Source: Amycolatopsis rubida (GTDB taxonomy: Bacteria; Actinomycetota; Actinomycetes; Mycobacteriales; Pseudonocardiaceae). Taken from it: a DNA stretch of 64,000 nt. Numbering within the stretch: the stretch's first letter is position 1; every line of letters starts with the position of its first letter. Shown piece by piece: positions 19,692 to 28,722 of the stretch. The position numbers and the translations under genes were made by a program. The DNA lies in contig NZ_FOWC01000001.1 of the NCBI RefSeq assembly GCF_900115345.1, positions 558,001 through 622,000 of the forward strand, written 5' to 3'. The notes under the pieces were generated by a model. That model ran no database searches. It worked only from the letters and a program-made list of their open reading frames with translations, and was not told the origin of the DNA.

Positions 19692-20165
19692 CGTAGCTGC
19701 CTCACTCCGGAGGTGGGCCGACCTGGGCGAGCAAGCCTCCGGTCGTGTCGGCACGTCCGGACCCGTCGCGGGTCGCCTCTCCGGTCGGGTACCGGATCGA
19801 TCGTGATTAGTGCGCGCTCTTTCAGTGGTGTCGGTGATGCGGATGATGTCCAGGGGCACGGTGGGTGCCCCGTGGGTGGGCTCTTGGTTGAGGAGCGAAC
19901 AACTGGCTCTGGGATACATCGATCTCTGACTTTTCCGGGTAAGTTTTTTCGCGGAGCCGGTTGGGGCGGTTTTCATGCCGTTCGATTGCGGGTCGGCGGC
20001 AGGTTCGCGCAGGTCACCGGCCAGACCCCAGGACCCGACCGGCTGGGCTCCCCCTCCAGCACGGCCGTGTCCCGGCAGCTCCGCCGGACCCGACGGGTCC
20101 CCCAACGACCCATCGCGCCCCGCCGGGCTGGGGTCAGCCGGACGAATCCCTCCCCTGAATCCGCC
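19692..20165. other. non-coding upstream region of the sigma-CHAT operon
   Basis: About 470 bp without a convincing gene. It holds a hairpin GGGGCAC-GGTGG-GTGCCCC at 19852-19870 and an A/T-richer patch at 19900-19980, unlike the GC-rich repeats that follow. The promoter of the sigma-CHAT operon should be in its left part, but no clear -35/-10 pair is visible. An open frame running through it in the sigma frame lacks conserved sequence. Confidence 0.5.
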
Positions 20166-20735
20166 CGCCCGCACCAGCCCGGAAACTGTTTCACCAGCCC
20201 CGCCGGACCGATCCCTCCCCGGATCCCTCCGGCTCGCCGGTCCTTGCTCGCCACCCTGCCGACAAGCGGACCCCTCCCCCGGATCGGATCAGGTCAGCTC
20301 ACCGACCCGGTCCGGCCGAGCGGATTCCTCCCCGAACCGCCTGACCGGACCGAGCCGCAAGCCCGACCCCCAGCCGGGCCAGCCCGCACAACCCGCCGAC
20401 CGCGCGAACCCCCTCCCCGAAGTCCACTCGGTCGGACAGGATTGGCAAGCCAACCCGTCAGTCCCACCGGACCAGCCCGCGAAGCCCGCCAGCCGGACAA
20501 ATCCCTCCCCGGATCTGTCCCGCCGCGCCAGCCCGCAAGCCGGTCCGCCACTTCCGCCGGACCAGCCCGCGTGACCCGCCAGCTCCACGAACCCCTCGCG
20601 AGATCCGTTCAGCCGGACAGGTCAGCAGGGCCAACCCGCCATTCCTGCCGAACCAGCCCGCGAAACCCGCCAGCCGGACAAGTCCTCCCCAGACCCGTCC
20701 CGCCGCGCCAGCCCGCGAGCCGGTCCGCCTGGGTG
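20166..20735. repeat. diverged ~91-bp tandem repeat array
   Basis: The unit begins CAGCCCGC(A/G) and contains a CCCGCC...CCTCCCC stretch. Recognisable copies begin at 20380, 20473, 20563 and 20654 (spacing 93, 90 and 91 bp), with weaker copies back to 20166. The 20473 and 20654 copies remain nearly identical over about 80 bp. Long minus-strand frames with repeated AGWSGG peptides result, without starts or ribosome sites. From 20736 to 21034 the sequence is GC-rich and shows no gene. Confidence 0.8.
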
Positions 20736-21034
20736 TGGCCGTTGCCGCTGTTCCGGTGGGCTCGGCAGCCGGTCGGGTCCCCTCAGAACCCGTCCGGCCG
20801 GGCCGGGTCCCCCAGACCCGGGCCGAGCGGAACCGGACCGGCGGCGTGGCCAGTCCCTGTCGTCATGTGCGTCGGTCGCTTCGCACTGGCCGATGGCCTG
20901 CTCGCCCCCCTTGTGCCGAGCAGGTCGCCGGGTCTCGTGCGTTCGTGCGGGTGCGCACCGGCCGGCGTGAAGTGTTCGCTCGTGCCGACCGGTGCTTCCC
21001 GCCCCCAGGGGAGCCCGCTCCCCTTTCGGGCCCC

Positions 21035-21067
21035 GCCGGAGGGGATTCCTCCCCGAACCCCTCCGGC
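21035..21067 (-). terminator. GC-rich terminator hairpin
   Basis: GCCGGAGGGG (21035-21044) and CCCCTCCGGC (21058-21067) form a perfect 10-bp stem with an inner GGGG/CCCC pair. It lies 48 bp downstream of the stop codon of the small gene at 21115. There is no T-run, as is common for actinobacterial intrinsic terminators. Confidence 0.5.
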
Positions 21068-21114
21068 TGACGACGTCCGGCAGCCCCCTCGGCTCCCGGG
21101 CGCCGCCCGTCTCG

Positions 21115-21255
21115 CTACTTGGCAGTACCGGTGTCGTCGAGCGGCTCGTGGTTGCCGTCCGGCTGCACTCCCCGGTTCGCCCCAGGCGCGGGGCTCGTCT
21201 TGACGGGCGGAACGGTGGTTCGCGGCTGCCGCTCGTCCTTCTGATCCGCAGGCAT
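21115..21255 (-). CDS. small hydrophilic protein of unknown function
   Basis: 46 residues, starting MPADQKDERQPRTTVPPVK and ending DGNHEPLDDTGTAK. It is rich in charged residues, Pro and Thr and predicted to be disordered, with no membrane segment. The strongest evidence is the ribosome site GGGAGGGCCAC directly before the ATG and a hairpin just after the stop. Function unknown; similar tiny proteins of this type occur singly in Amycolatopsis-like genomes. Confidence 0.55.
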   Translation of the reverse strand: MPADQKDERQPRTTVPPVKTSPAPGANRGVQPDGNHEPLDDTGTAK

Positions 21256-21354
21256 GTGGCCCTCCCTTTCCTTGGTTCGCCCCATAGGACGCATCCAGAG
21301 TGCGCCTAGATACACGGAGCGCCAAAGTTTTTGGGAATTTTGTGAACCTGCCGG

Positions 21355-22104
21355 TCAGGATGGCCGCGCCACCTCCCCCGGATGCCAACCGTCAGTGACG
21401 ATCGGTAACCCCTCCGAGAGCGCGGCGGCCCACGCGCGGTAACCGATCGGGCCAGGATGAAAACGGTCAGCAGCGAACATTCCCGGACGGAGCAATCCCG
21501 GTGCCAGCGGGATGTGCGTGACCCCGGGAAGCCGGGTCAACCCTCGCGCCGCCTGGTCGAGCGCGACCGACCGCGCGCCCAGCAAGTCGCGGAGCGGCCG
21601 GGGCAAGGACGGGAAACTCGCCATTGGAGGCACGCCCGCGAGAACGACCGGGACATCGCCGACCCTTCGCCGCACCTCGACGATGATCGCCAGCAGATCG
21701 CGCCGGTACCGCGCTGCCGAGTGCAGCTCCAGGGTGTCGTTCACGCCGAGGACGACGACCACGACGTCCGCCTCCCGGACACGCGGAACCAGCTCGTCGA
21801 GAACCACTCGTGCCGACGCGCCGGTGATGCCCAGCGCGTGCCACCGCACCTCCCGGTCCGGATACGCGCGGGCGAGCCCCACCGCGAGCTGGCCGGTGAG
21901 CGCGTCGGCGTGGGTGAGCGCGCCGACGCCGTCCACCGTCGATTCGCCGATGACGGTGAGCCGCAATGGACGCCCGGTGCCGAGAGTGCCCTCGATCGGA
22001 CCCGTGGCTCCGGGAAGCCGCGGAGTCGCCCGACGCACCCGAACAGCCTGCGCGACGAGCACGGGTGCCATCAGGAAAAGGAGGAACAGCCGAAGAACTG
22101 CCAT
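21355..22104 (-). CDS. secreted SGNH/GDSL hydrolase
   Basis: 249 residues with an N-terminal hydrophobic segment (about 3-22). SGNH block I is IGESTVDGVG (GES in place of GDS, Ser near residue 54), block III is LGVND, and block V is DRFHPGPIGY with the catalytic Asp and His. It probably acts as an esterase or acyl hydrolase outside the membrane. The ATG at 22104 is the only good start. Substrate unknown. Confidence 0.85.
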   Translation of the reverse strand: MAVLRLFLLFLMAPVLVAQAVRVRRATPRLPGATGPIEGTLGTGRPLRLTVIGESTVDGVGALTHADALTGQLAVGLARAYPDREVRWHALGITGASARVVLDELVPRVREADVVVVVLGVNDTLELHSAARYRRDLLAIIVEVRRRVGDVPVVLAGVPPMASFPSLPRPLRDLLGARSVALDQAARGLTRLPGVTHIPLAPGLLRPGMFAADRFHPGPIGYRAWAAALSEGLPIVTDGWHPGEVARPS

Positions 22105-22249
22105 GCCTCCGACAGTAACGAGGGGCTACGACAGATCCGGGGCGTCGAGGGGAGTTGTCCACAGGGGATGTGAGTTGTGGACAACCCTGGGGACAGCTTG
22201 GGGAAACCCTCCGCCAGCAGCATGTCTGCAACTGCCGACAGAACCGTCA

Positions 22250-22676
22250 GACGCGGGCAGCAGGGGCTGCGGGCAACCCGCTGCAGGTGGCAGGGTCCGC
22301 GGGCAAGCCCACCGCAGACGGCAGAGTCCGCAGGCAACCGTGTCGGCGGGCGGCGGGGGCACACCCCCGCAGATGGCAGAGTCCGCAGGCAAACCCACCG
22401 CAGACGGCAGGGTCCGACAGGTGAGCCCACCGCAGACGGCAAGGTCCGCAGACGGCAGGGTTCGCAGGCAACCGTGTCGGCGGGCGGCGGGGGCACACCC
22501 CCGCAGATGGCAGGGGGCGCGGGCACACCCCCGCAGGTGGCAGAGTCGGCGGACAACCCCATCGCGGGCAGCAGGGCGAGCAACCCCGCCACACCCGTCA
22601 GCATCCGCAGGCAACCCCGCCACACCCGCCACTATCCGCAGGCCCCCGCGGGTGTCGGCAACCGCAGACACCCGCG
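22250..22676. repeat. degenerate repeat tract with a 51-bp exact duplication
   Basis: The tract is built from variants of GCAGACGGCAGAGTCCGCAG with GGCAACC or CCCACC linkers. Positions 22329-22379 and 22463-22513 are identical over 51 bp, 134 bp apart. Further right it changes to AACCCCGCCACACCCG repeats (about 22578-22650). No spacer or palindrome pattern of a CRISPR is present. It separates the divergently placed SGNH gene and the 3' end of the NAD-binding gene. Confidence 0.85.
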
Positions 22677-23306
22677 TCACTGAGCGATCGACACCGTCTT
22701 CCCGGTCAGAGAATCGTCCTCGGCCGCATCCAGCAAGAACCGCGCCACGTTCGCGCGCGGGATCTGGAATCTCCGCCGCACATCACGCCCCACCTCGCTG
22801 CGCACGTGCTCCCGAGCGGGCTTGTCCGTCAGCCTCGTCGGGCGCACGATCGTCCACCGCACGTCCGGAGCGGCGTGCAGGATCGACTCCATCCGTTGCA
22901 GGTCGGCGTATCCATTGCGCAACACCGCACCCAGCAACGGCTTCAGCACCAGCTTCGAGAACAGGCTGTCGCCCTTCGCGGGCAGGCCGGACGCGCTCAC
23001 CACCACGAACCGCGTCCGGGAACCGCGCAGCGCGGAGACCACGGAGCGGGTGCCGTCGGAGTTGACCGTCGTCGGCTTGAGATCCGACGGGCCGAGGGCC
23101 AGGACGACCGCGTCACGGCCGGTCACCGCATGAGCCAGGCCGGCATCGGTCAGGGAGTGAACCGCGACGTCCAATCGGGGATGCGCGGGGACGGTCAACC
23201 GCGCGGGGTCGCGGACCACGGCGGTGACGTGCCATCCGCGCGCCAGCGCTTCCCGCACCGCCAGGCCGCCGATCCGGCCGCTCGCGCCCAGGACGGTGAT
23301 CTTCAT
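22677..23306 (-). CDS. NAD(P)-binding protein, atypical SDR / NmrA-like
   Basis: 209 residues. The Rossmann motif GASGRIGG is at residues 7-14, with VVVSASG near 100 and a WTIVRPTRLTD segment near 150 typical of NAD(P)H-binding atypical SDR proteins (YwnB/NmrA group). The usual SDR catalytic Tyr-Lys pair is not evident, so it may be a redox sensor or a reductase. GGAGGTCTCTC precedes the ATG. It is divergent from a TetR gene with a long palindrome between, so it is probably the repressed target. Confidence 0.85.
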   Translation of the reverse strand: MKITVLGASGRIGGLAVREALARGWHVTAVVRDPARLTVPAHPRLDVAVHSLTDAGLAHAVTGRDAVVLALGPSDLKPTTVNSDGTRSVVSALRGSRTRFVVVSASGLPAKGDSLFSKLVLKPLLGAVLRNGYADLQRMESILHAAPDVRWTIVRPTRLTDKPAREHVRSEVGRDVRRRFQIPRANVARFLLDAAEDDSLTGKTVSIAQ

Positions 23307-23325
23307 GAGAGACCTCCAAGGAGGG

Positions 23326-23365
23326 GTGAGTGTTCACTTACCGGCTAGGGTAAGTGAACACTCAC
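23326..23365. promoter_or_regulatory. 40-bp perfect palindromic TetR operator
   Basis: Arms of 17 bp (GTGAGTGTTCACTTACC and its exact complement) are separated by 6 bp. Each arm contains its own small palindrome, AGTGTTCACT or AGTGAACACT, suggesting two repressor dimers. It lies between the NAD-binding gene (start 23306) and tetR (start 23395). Confidence 0.75.
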
Positions 23366-23394
23366 CGCACTGAGAAGGGCCTCAGGGAGCACGC

Positions 23395-23958
23395 ATGGGA
23401 AGCCGCGAGGAGATCGTCGCCGCAGCAGCGGCGGTCATGCGGGAGCAGGGGTACGCGCACGCCACGACCAAGGCGATCGCGCAGGCCTCGGGTTACTCGG
23501 AAGCCTTGCTGTACAAGCACTTCCGCGACAAGACCGCACTCTTCCTCGCGGTGCTGAAAGAGGAGCTGCCCGACCTTGCCGCCACGGCGGCGAGACTCAC
23601 CGAGCATCCCGGGAAGGCCGAGCTCGGCGACAATCTCGCCGAGCTGACTGCCACGGCGCTGGCCTTCTACTGCGCGAGCTTCCCGATCTCCGTTTCGCTC
23701 TTCTCCTCGCGCGACCTGCTCCGCACCCACCGGGACAGCCTCGAAAACGGGCCCGACCTGCCGATCCAGCACGTCGCAGGCTATCTCGCCGCCGAGGTCA
23801 AGCTGGGCAGGCTGCGGGCCGATCTCGACGTCGAGGCCGCGGCCAGGCTGCTGCTCGGCGCGTGTTTCCAGGAAGCGTTCCTCGCGTCCTTCGAGGAACG
23901 CCCGCCGCGACCAGACCTCACCCACCGGCTCGGCGCGACCCTGGAACAGCTCGGCTAG
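23395..23958 (+). CDS. TetR family transcriptional regulator
   Basis: 187 residues. The helix-turn-helix (about 5-50) reads IVAAAAAVMREQGYAHATTK then ASGYSEALLYKHFRDKTALF. The C-terminal ligand domain ends in a helix RLLLGACFQEAFLASF. AGGGAGCACGC precedes the ATG. It probably represses the divergent NAD(P)-binding gene through the adjoining palindrome. It ends convergently with the GbsR gene; the stop codons overlap. Confidence 0.9.
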   Translation: MGSREEIVAAAAAVMREQGYAHATTKAIAQASGYSEALLYKHFRDKTALFLAVLKEELPDLAATAARLTEHPGKAELGDNLAELTATALAFYCASFPISVSLFSSRDLLRTHRDSLENGPDLPIQHVAGYLAAEVKLGRLRADLDVEAAARLLLGACFQEAFLASFEERPPRPDLTHRLGATLEQLG

Positions 23959-24440
23959 TCGCGGTTCTTCCGCAGCTCGTGCCACCGGTCGTACAGGTTG
24001 TTGACCTCGACCAGCATGAACGCCAGGAAGTCCCGCATCTCGGCCAGCCGTTTCCCGGCGGGAGTGTCCGGGCCGAGCGCGTCGACGCCGTCGGTGGCCG
24101 CGTCGCGCCACATGATCAGGAAGCGGTCGCGTTTGAGGAAAGTCGCGTACCAGAGGTCGTCGTAGAGCTGGTAGTGGTCGCGGCGCTCGCCGGGTTCGCG
24201 CACCTTCCGCACCAGGCCGATCTGGTCCAGGTACCGCACCGCGCCGGAGATCGCGGCCGGGCTCACCGACAGCTGTTCCGCCAGTTCGGCAGCCGTCAGC
24301 TGCCCCGAGTCGGTCGTCATCAGGGCCGCGAACACCCGCGCTGACATGCGCTGCATGCCGATCTGGGACATCACCAGACCCAGGCTTTCGACGTAGCGGC
24401 GGACGGCGTCCTCGTCTCTCTTCGTCTCAGGCGTCGTCAT
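23955..24440 (-). CDS. GbsR/MarR family transcriptional regulator
   Basis: 161 residues. The winged helix has ALMTTDSGQLTAAELAEQLS followed by VSPAAISGAVRYLDQIGLVRKVREPGERRDHYQL, the pattern of GbsR-type MarR proteins, then a helical dimerisation tail. The ATG at 24440 follows GGGAGAGG. It is divergent from an ABC exporter operon with a shared inverted repeat in the gap, so it probably represses that exporter. Confidence 0.85.
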   Translation of the reverse strand: MTTPETKRDEDAVRRYVESLGLVMSQIGMQRMSARVFAALMTTDSGQLTAAELAEQLSVSPAAISGAVRYLDQIGLVRKVREPGERRDHYQLYDDLWYATFLKRDRFLIMWRDAATDGVDALGPDTPAGKRLAEMRDFLAFMLVEVNNLYDRWHELRKNRD

Positions 24441-24461
24441 CCGTCCATCCTCTCCCACGAG

Positions 24462-24488
24462 CGTCTGGATGATCACTCGGTCCAGACG
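24462..24488. promoter_or_regulatory. operator for the GbsR/ABC exporter promoter region
   Basis: CGTCTGGA (24462-24469) and TCCAGACG (24481-24488) are perfect 8-bp inverted arms with an 11-bp spacer. The site lies 21 bp upstream of the gbsR-type start codon. A second A/T-rich inverted pair TTTTC/GAAAA follows toward the ABC gene. It is a probable GbsR binding site. Confidence 0.55.
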
Positions 24489-24534
24489 TTTTCTTAACTT
24501 CACAACTTCATGAAAAGAGTGTAGCTTCCGAACC

Positions 24535-25434
24535 ATGGGAAACGCCATTGCGATCTCCGGCCTGCACAAGGCATTCGGCCGGGTAAAGGCCCTCGACGGC
24601 CTTGATCTTCAGGTTCCCGCGGGGGAAGTACACGGATTCCTCGGCCCGAACGGCGCCGGGAAGTCCACCACGATCCGGGTCCTGCTCGGACTGCTGCGCG
24701 CCGACGCAGGCGAGGTCCGGCTGCTCGGCGGCGACCCGTGGCGCGACGCGGCGAGCCTGCACCACCGGCTCGCCTACGTGCCCGGCGACGTCAACCTCTG
24801 GCCCAACCTGTCCGGCGGCGAGGTCATCGACCTGCTCGGCAGGCTGCGCGGCGGGCTCGACCAGAAGCGCCGCGAGGAACTGGTCGAGCGCTTCGACCTC
24901 GACCCGCGCAAAAAGGGCCGCACGTACTCGAAGGGCAACCGGCAGAAGGTCGCCATCGTCGCGGCGCTCGCATCCACTGTGGACTTGCTGCTGCTCGACG
25001 AGCCCACCTCGGGCCTCGACCCGTTGATGGAGGCCACCTTCCAGGAGGTCATCCAGGAGGAACGCGCGCAGGGCCGCACCGTTTTGCTGTCCAGCCACAT
25101 CCTCGCCGAGGTGGAAGCCTTGTGCGACAAGGTGAGCATCATCCGGGGCGGCCGCACCGTCGAATCCGGCACGCTCGCCGAACTGCGCCATCTGACCCGC
25201 ACGTCGATCACCGCGGAGCTGGCCGGACCGCCGAACGGCCTCGCCAAACTCGCCGACGTGCACGACCTCAAAATGGAGGGCACCCGCGTCCGCTTCGACG
25301 TGGAAACACGCTCGCTAGAGGACGCGCTGCGCCAGCTGACCCAGATCGGAGTGCGCAGCCTGGAGAGCCGTCCGCCGACGCTTGAGGAACTCTTCCTGCG
25401 CCACTACGCGGACGAACTCGAGGCCGGGAAATGA
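24535..25434 (+). CDS. ABC transporter ATP-binding protein
   Basis: 299 residues. Walker A is GPNGAGKST near residue 38 and Walker B is [13 protein letters not shown] near 155. The signature is YSKGNRQK instead of LSGGQ, usual for drug-exporter ATPases of this group. The H-loop is SSHILAEVE. The C-terminal 80 residues resemble the DrrA-type extension. It overlaps the permease gene by ATGA (25431-25434), so the two form an exporter. The divergent GbsR is the likely regulator. Confidence 0.92.
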   Translation: MGNAIAISGLHKAFGRVKALDGLDLQVPAGEVHGFLGPNGAGKSTTIRVLLGLLRADAGEVRLLGGDPWRDAASLHHRLAYVPGDVNLWPNLSGGEVIDLLGRLRGGLDQKRREELVERFDLDPRKKGRTYSKGNRQKVAIVAALASTVDLLLLDEPTSGLDPLMEATFQEVIQEERAQGRTVLLSSHILAEVEALCDKVSIIRGGRTVESGTLAELRHLTRTSITAELAGPPNGLAKLADVHDLKMEGTRVRFDVETRSLEDALRQLTQIGVRSLESRPPTLEELFLRHYADELEAGK

Positions 25435-27026
25435 GCGGCGCGCTCAACGGCACCGGGCCGCTCATCCGGCTCGCCCTTCGCCGCGACCGGATCATCCTGC
25501 CGATCTGGATCGTCCTGCTCAGCCTCATCCCGGTGGCCACGATCAGCAGTTACGACCAGTTTTATCCGACCGCGGCGAGCCGGGCGGGGCTCGTCGCGTC
25601 GGCCGCCGCGAACCCGTCGTTCGCGCTGCTCTACGGCCCGGCGTTCAATCTCGCCACGGCGGGCGGGTTCATCGCCTGGCGGATGGGCGGATTCCTGGCG
25701 CTGCTGACCGGCCTGATGGCGGTCTTCACGCTCACCCGGCACACCCGCGCGGAGGAGGACACCGGCCGCGCCGAACTGCTGGCGTCCACTGTGGTCGGTC
25801 GATACGCGCCGCTCACCGCCGCGCTCGCGGTGACCGGCGGGGCGAGCGTGCTCATCGGGGTGCTGCAAGCGATCACGCTGGCGGCGAAGGTTCCCGCGGC
25901 GGGTTCCGTCGCGCTCGGCGCGAGCACTGCGCTCGCCGGGCTGGTTTTCACCGGCGTCGCCGCGGTCGCCGCGCAACTCGGCGAGTACTCGCGCACCGCG
26001 AACGGCATCGGCACGGCCGTGCTCGGCGCCGCGTTTCTGTTGCGTGGCGCGGGTGATTCGACCACCGACGCGCACTGGCTGTCGTGGCTGTCGCCGCTCG
26101 GCTGGGCGCAGCAGATCCGGCCGTTCGCCGAGGAACGTTGGTGGGTACTGATCTTGCCCGTCGCGACCACGCTCGTGCTGTGTGCCGTGGCCTACGCGCT
26201 GCTGCCGCGTCGTGACGTCGGCGTCGGCCTGCTTCCGCCGCGGCTCGGCCCCAGCGAAGCCGTGCCGTCGCTGCGGTCTCCGTTCTCGCTGGCCTGGCGG
26301 CTGCAGCGCGGTCCGTTGTTCGGCTGGCTGGTCGGGCTCGCGGTCGGCGGCGCGTTGTTCGGGACGATCGCGCAGGGCATTTCCGGCCTGGTCGGCGGCA
26401 CCGAGCAGAGCAGGCAGATCTTCGAACGGCTCGGCGGATCGCATGGACTGGTCGACGCTTTCCTCGCCACGATGGTCAGCCTGTTCGCGATGCTCGCTTC
26501 GCTCTACGGCGTGCAGGCGACGCTGCGGATGCGCGCCGAGGAAACCTCGATCCGGCTGGAACCGCTGCTGGCCACGCGGGTTGGACGGCTGCGCTGGGCC
26601 GCGAGCCATCTGGTGTTCGCGTTCGTCGGCAGTGCGTTGCTGGTGCTCGTCGGAGGCGTGCTGCTCGGGCTGTCGAACGGGCTGCGCAGCGGTGACGTCG
26701 GCCGCTCGGTCGGGAACATGGTGGCGGCCGTCGCGGTGCAGGTGCCCGCGGCGTGGGTGATCGTCGCGGTGGCCGCGCTGATCTTCGGGCTGCTGCCGAA
26801 ACTGGCGACCGCCGCTTGGGGCGTGGCGGCGCTGGCGTTGCTGATCAGCATGTTCGGGCCGGTCGTCAACGCGCCGCAGGTGCTGCTGGACGTCTCGCCG
26901 TTCCAGCATCCGCCGAAGGTGCCCGGCGAGGTGTTCACCGCTTTGCCGCTGGTCGTCTTGCTGGCGGTTTCGGCGGTGGTGCTCGCGGTGGGCCTGACCG
27001 GCTGGCGGCGGCGCGACGTCGGCTGA
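25431..27026 (+). CDS. ABC exporter permease (polyketide-antibiotic exporter type)
   Basis: 531 residues with about twelve membrane segments in two related halves. Landmarks are [20 protein letters not shown] at the start, [16 protein letters not shown] in the first half and [20 protein letters not shown] in the second. This duplicated layout is that of the exporter-of-polyketide-antibiotics family, where one polypeptide pairs with two copies of the upstream ATPase. The substrate is unknown and no biosynthetic genes are nearby; self-protection or lipid export is plausible. Confidence 0.88.
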   Translation: MSGALNGTGPLIRLALRRDRIILPIWIVLLSLIPVATISSYDQFYPTAASRAGLVASAAANPSFALLYGPAFNLATAGGFIAWRMGGFLALLTGLMAVFTLTRHTRAEEDTGRAELLASTVVGRYAPLTAALAVTGGASVLIGVLQAITLAAKVPAAGSVALGASTALAGLVFTGVAAVAAQLGEYSRTANGIGTAVLGAAFLLRGAGDSTTDAHWLSWLSPLGWAQQIRPFAEERWWVLILPVATTLVLCAVAYALLPRRDVGVGLLPPRLGPSEAVPSLRSPFSLAWRLQRGPLFGWLVGLAVGGALFGTIAQGISGLVGGTEQSRQIFERLGGSHGLVDAFLATMVSLFAMLASLYGVQATLRMRAEETSIRLEPLLATRVGRLRWAASHLVFAFVGSALLVLVGGVLLGLSNGLRSGDVGRSVGNMVAAVAVQVPAAWVIVAVAALIFGLLPKLATAAWGVAALALLISMFGPVVNAPQVLLDVSPFQHPPKVPGEVFTALPLVVLLAVSAVVLAVGLTGWRRRDVG

Positions 27027-27028
27027 GG

Positions 27029-27361
27029 TCAGCGTTCGTCGCGGAAGAACGGGCGCAGCGTGGTCGGCGGGGGTGCCGACGGGCTCGGCTGAGCCGGGGT
27101 GACCGACACCGTGGCCGTGGTCGTGCGCGGCGGCGGGGCCGGGGGTGCCGGCGGGCGATGGGTCACGGTGATCGGCGGCAGAGGGAGGCCGGTCACCGTG
27201 ACCGTCACCTGCTGCACGGGCGGCGGGGTGGGCGGCGACGACTCTCCGGCCGGACGCGGAGTGCGACCGGCGACCAGCAGCGCGGCGACGAGCAGCCCGC
27301 CCGCCAGCCCGGCAAGACCGGTCACGACGACATAACCCCAGGTGGGAGCGGTGTCCGACAT
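27029..27361 (-). CDS. single-pass membrane protein with proline-rich tail
   Basis: 110 residues. One membrane helix (about 9-31) is followed by an external Pro/Thr/Val-rich disordered tail with repeated TVTVT and PPAPP runs. GGAGGTGCCGG precedes the ATG, which supports expression. It is convergent with the permease gene (2-bp gap). Function unknown. Confidence 0.65.
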   Translation of the reverse strand: MSDTAPTWGYVVVTGLAGLAGGLLVAALLVAGRTPRPAGESSPPTPPPVQQVTVTVTGLPLPPITVTHRPPAPPAPPPRTTTATVSVTPAQPSPSAPPPTTLRPFFRDER

Positions 27362-27442
27362 CCGGCACCTCCTCGCCGCACGGTCACTCGGCTACGAGGG
27401 TTTCGTCGCGTTGATCATAGGCCTCGTTACGCACTGTGCAAC

Positions 27443-27471
27443 TTGACATATACAGACTCAACTTATGTAAC
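27443..27471 (+). promoter_or_regulatory. promoter of a leaderless MFS transcript
   Basis: TTGACA (27443-27448) and TGTAAC (27466-27471) have 17-bp spacing. An initiation point 7-10 bp further on would coincide with the GTG start codon at 27481, so the mRNA is probably leaderless. The stretch 27415-27475 is clearly A/T-richer than its surroundings. Confidence 0.6.
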
Positions 27472-27480
27472 ACTGTCCGC

Positions 27481-28722
27481 GTGAGGGGGATTCTCCGCTC
27501 GCCGGACTTCCGGCGGCTCTTGCTCGCCGACGTCCTCAGCCAGGTCGGCAACCGCATCGACTTCCTGGTGATCCCGCTGCTGGCGACCACGACACTCGCC
27601 GCGTCCGTGGCCGAGGTTTCGCTGCTGCGGACGCTGAGCACACTCCCGTACCTGCTGCTCGGACTGCAGGTGGGCGCGTGGTGCGACCGGATGCGCAACC
27701 GGCCGGTGCTGATCACCGCCGACCTCGCCCGTGCGGCACTCATCGGCTCGGTGCCGCTCGCCGCGGTCTTCGGATCGCTGACGCTGGGCCATCTGTACGT
27801 CGTCGTGCTGCTGGCCGGCGGGTTCACCGTCTTCTTCAACGTCGCGCACCAGACCTACCTGCCGAACCTCGTCGAACGCGGCGAACTGCCCGACGCGAAC
27901 GCCCGGCTGCAGACGAACCTGTCCGTCGCCGCGATCGCCGGGCCGGGTCTCGGCGGGATGATCGTGCAGTTCGTCGGCGGTGCGGGCGCGATGGCTGTCG
28001 ACGCGGTGACCTACCTGTGGTCCGCCGCCTGGCTGCGCCGGATTCGCATGCCGGACGCGCGGCCCGAGCCCGCGGAGCGGAACCTCCGCCGCGAGATCGG
28101 CGAGGGACTGCGGACGGTTGTGCACAATCCGCTCCTGCGGGCGATCGCCCTGCACGGTGCCGTGTCGAGCCTGTTCCAGTCGATGTTCATGGCGGTGTCG
28201 ACGGTGTTCATGGTCCGCGACCTGCACGTCGCACCATTCATGATCGGCTTGCTCGGCACGATCTCGCTGATCGGAGCCCTGCTCGCGAGCGGAATCGCGC
28301 GACGGCTCGGCGCGCGCTTCGGCGCCGCGCGGGCGTTGTATTTCGGTGCCGCCGTGTACAGCGTTTCGTTCCTGCTCAACGCCTTCGCGACCCAAGGCTG
28401 GGGTCTCGCTTGGTGGGTAGCGGGCGGTTTCGGGTCGAGTTTCGGGATCATCGTGCTCGGCGTGTTCGAGACGAGCTTCCGGCAGGCGGTCACCCCGCAC
28501 GAACTGTTGGGCCGTGTCTCGTCGGTGTCGCAGACGGTCGTTTTCGGCATTGTCCCGCTCGGCAGCCTGCTCGGCGGCTTCATCGCCGAACTCGCCTCGA
28601 CCCGGGTCACGCTGTACGTGTGCGGCATCGGAATCCTTGCCGCGTCAGCGATTCTCATCGCTTCGCCGCTTCGCAAGATGCGCGATCTGCCGCTAGCTGA
28701 GGGTGCGGTCAAGAACGATTAG
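27481..28722 (+). CDS. MFS transporter (MFS_3/enterobactin-exporter-like)
   Basis: 413 residues with twelve predicted membrane helices. It opens RGILRSPDFRRLLLADVLSQVGNRIDFLVIPLL and has the A-motif variant VGAWCDRMRNRPVLI after helix 2, followed by LVERGELPDANARLQTNLSVA, which is characteristic of MFS_3 exporters related to enterobactin and macrolide efflux proteins. The GTG at 27481 was chosen because an upstream promoter would place transcription start there. The last 30 bp overlap the convergent MFS gene at 28693. Confidence 0.85.
   Translation: MRGILRSPDFRRLLLADVLSQVGNRIDFLVIPLLATTTLAASVAEVSLLRTLSTLPYLLLGLQVGAWCDRMRNRPVLITADLARAALIGSVPLAAVFGSLTLGHLYVVVLLAGGFTVFFNVAHQTYLPNLVERGELPDANARLQTNLSVAAIAGPGLGGMIVQFVGGAGAMAVDAVTYLWSAAWLRRIRMPDARPEPAERNLRREIGEGLRTVVHNPLLRAIALHGAVSSLFQSMFMAVSTVFMVRDLHVAPFMIGLLGTISLIGALLASGIARRLGARFGAARALYFGAAVYSVSFLLNAFATQGWGLAWWVAGGFGSSFGIIVLGVFETSFRQAVTPHELLGRVSSVSQTVVFGIVPLGSLLGGFIAELASTRVTLYVCGIGILAASAILIASPLRKMRDLPLAEGAVKND

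Noticed and set aside
22250..22676. Possible CRISPR array.
   Set aside because: Units vary in length and sequence, with no regular spacers.
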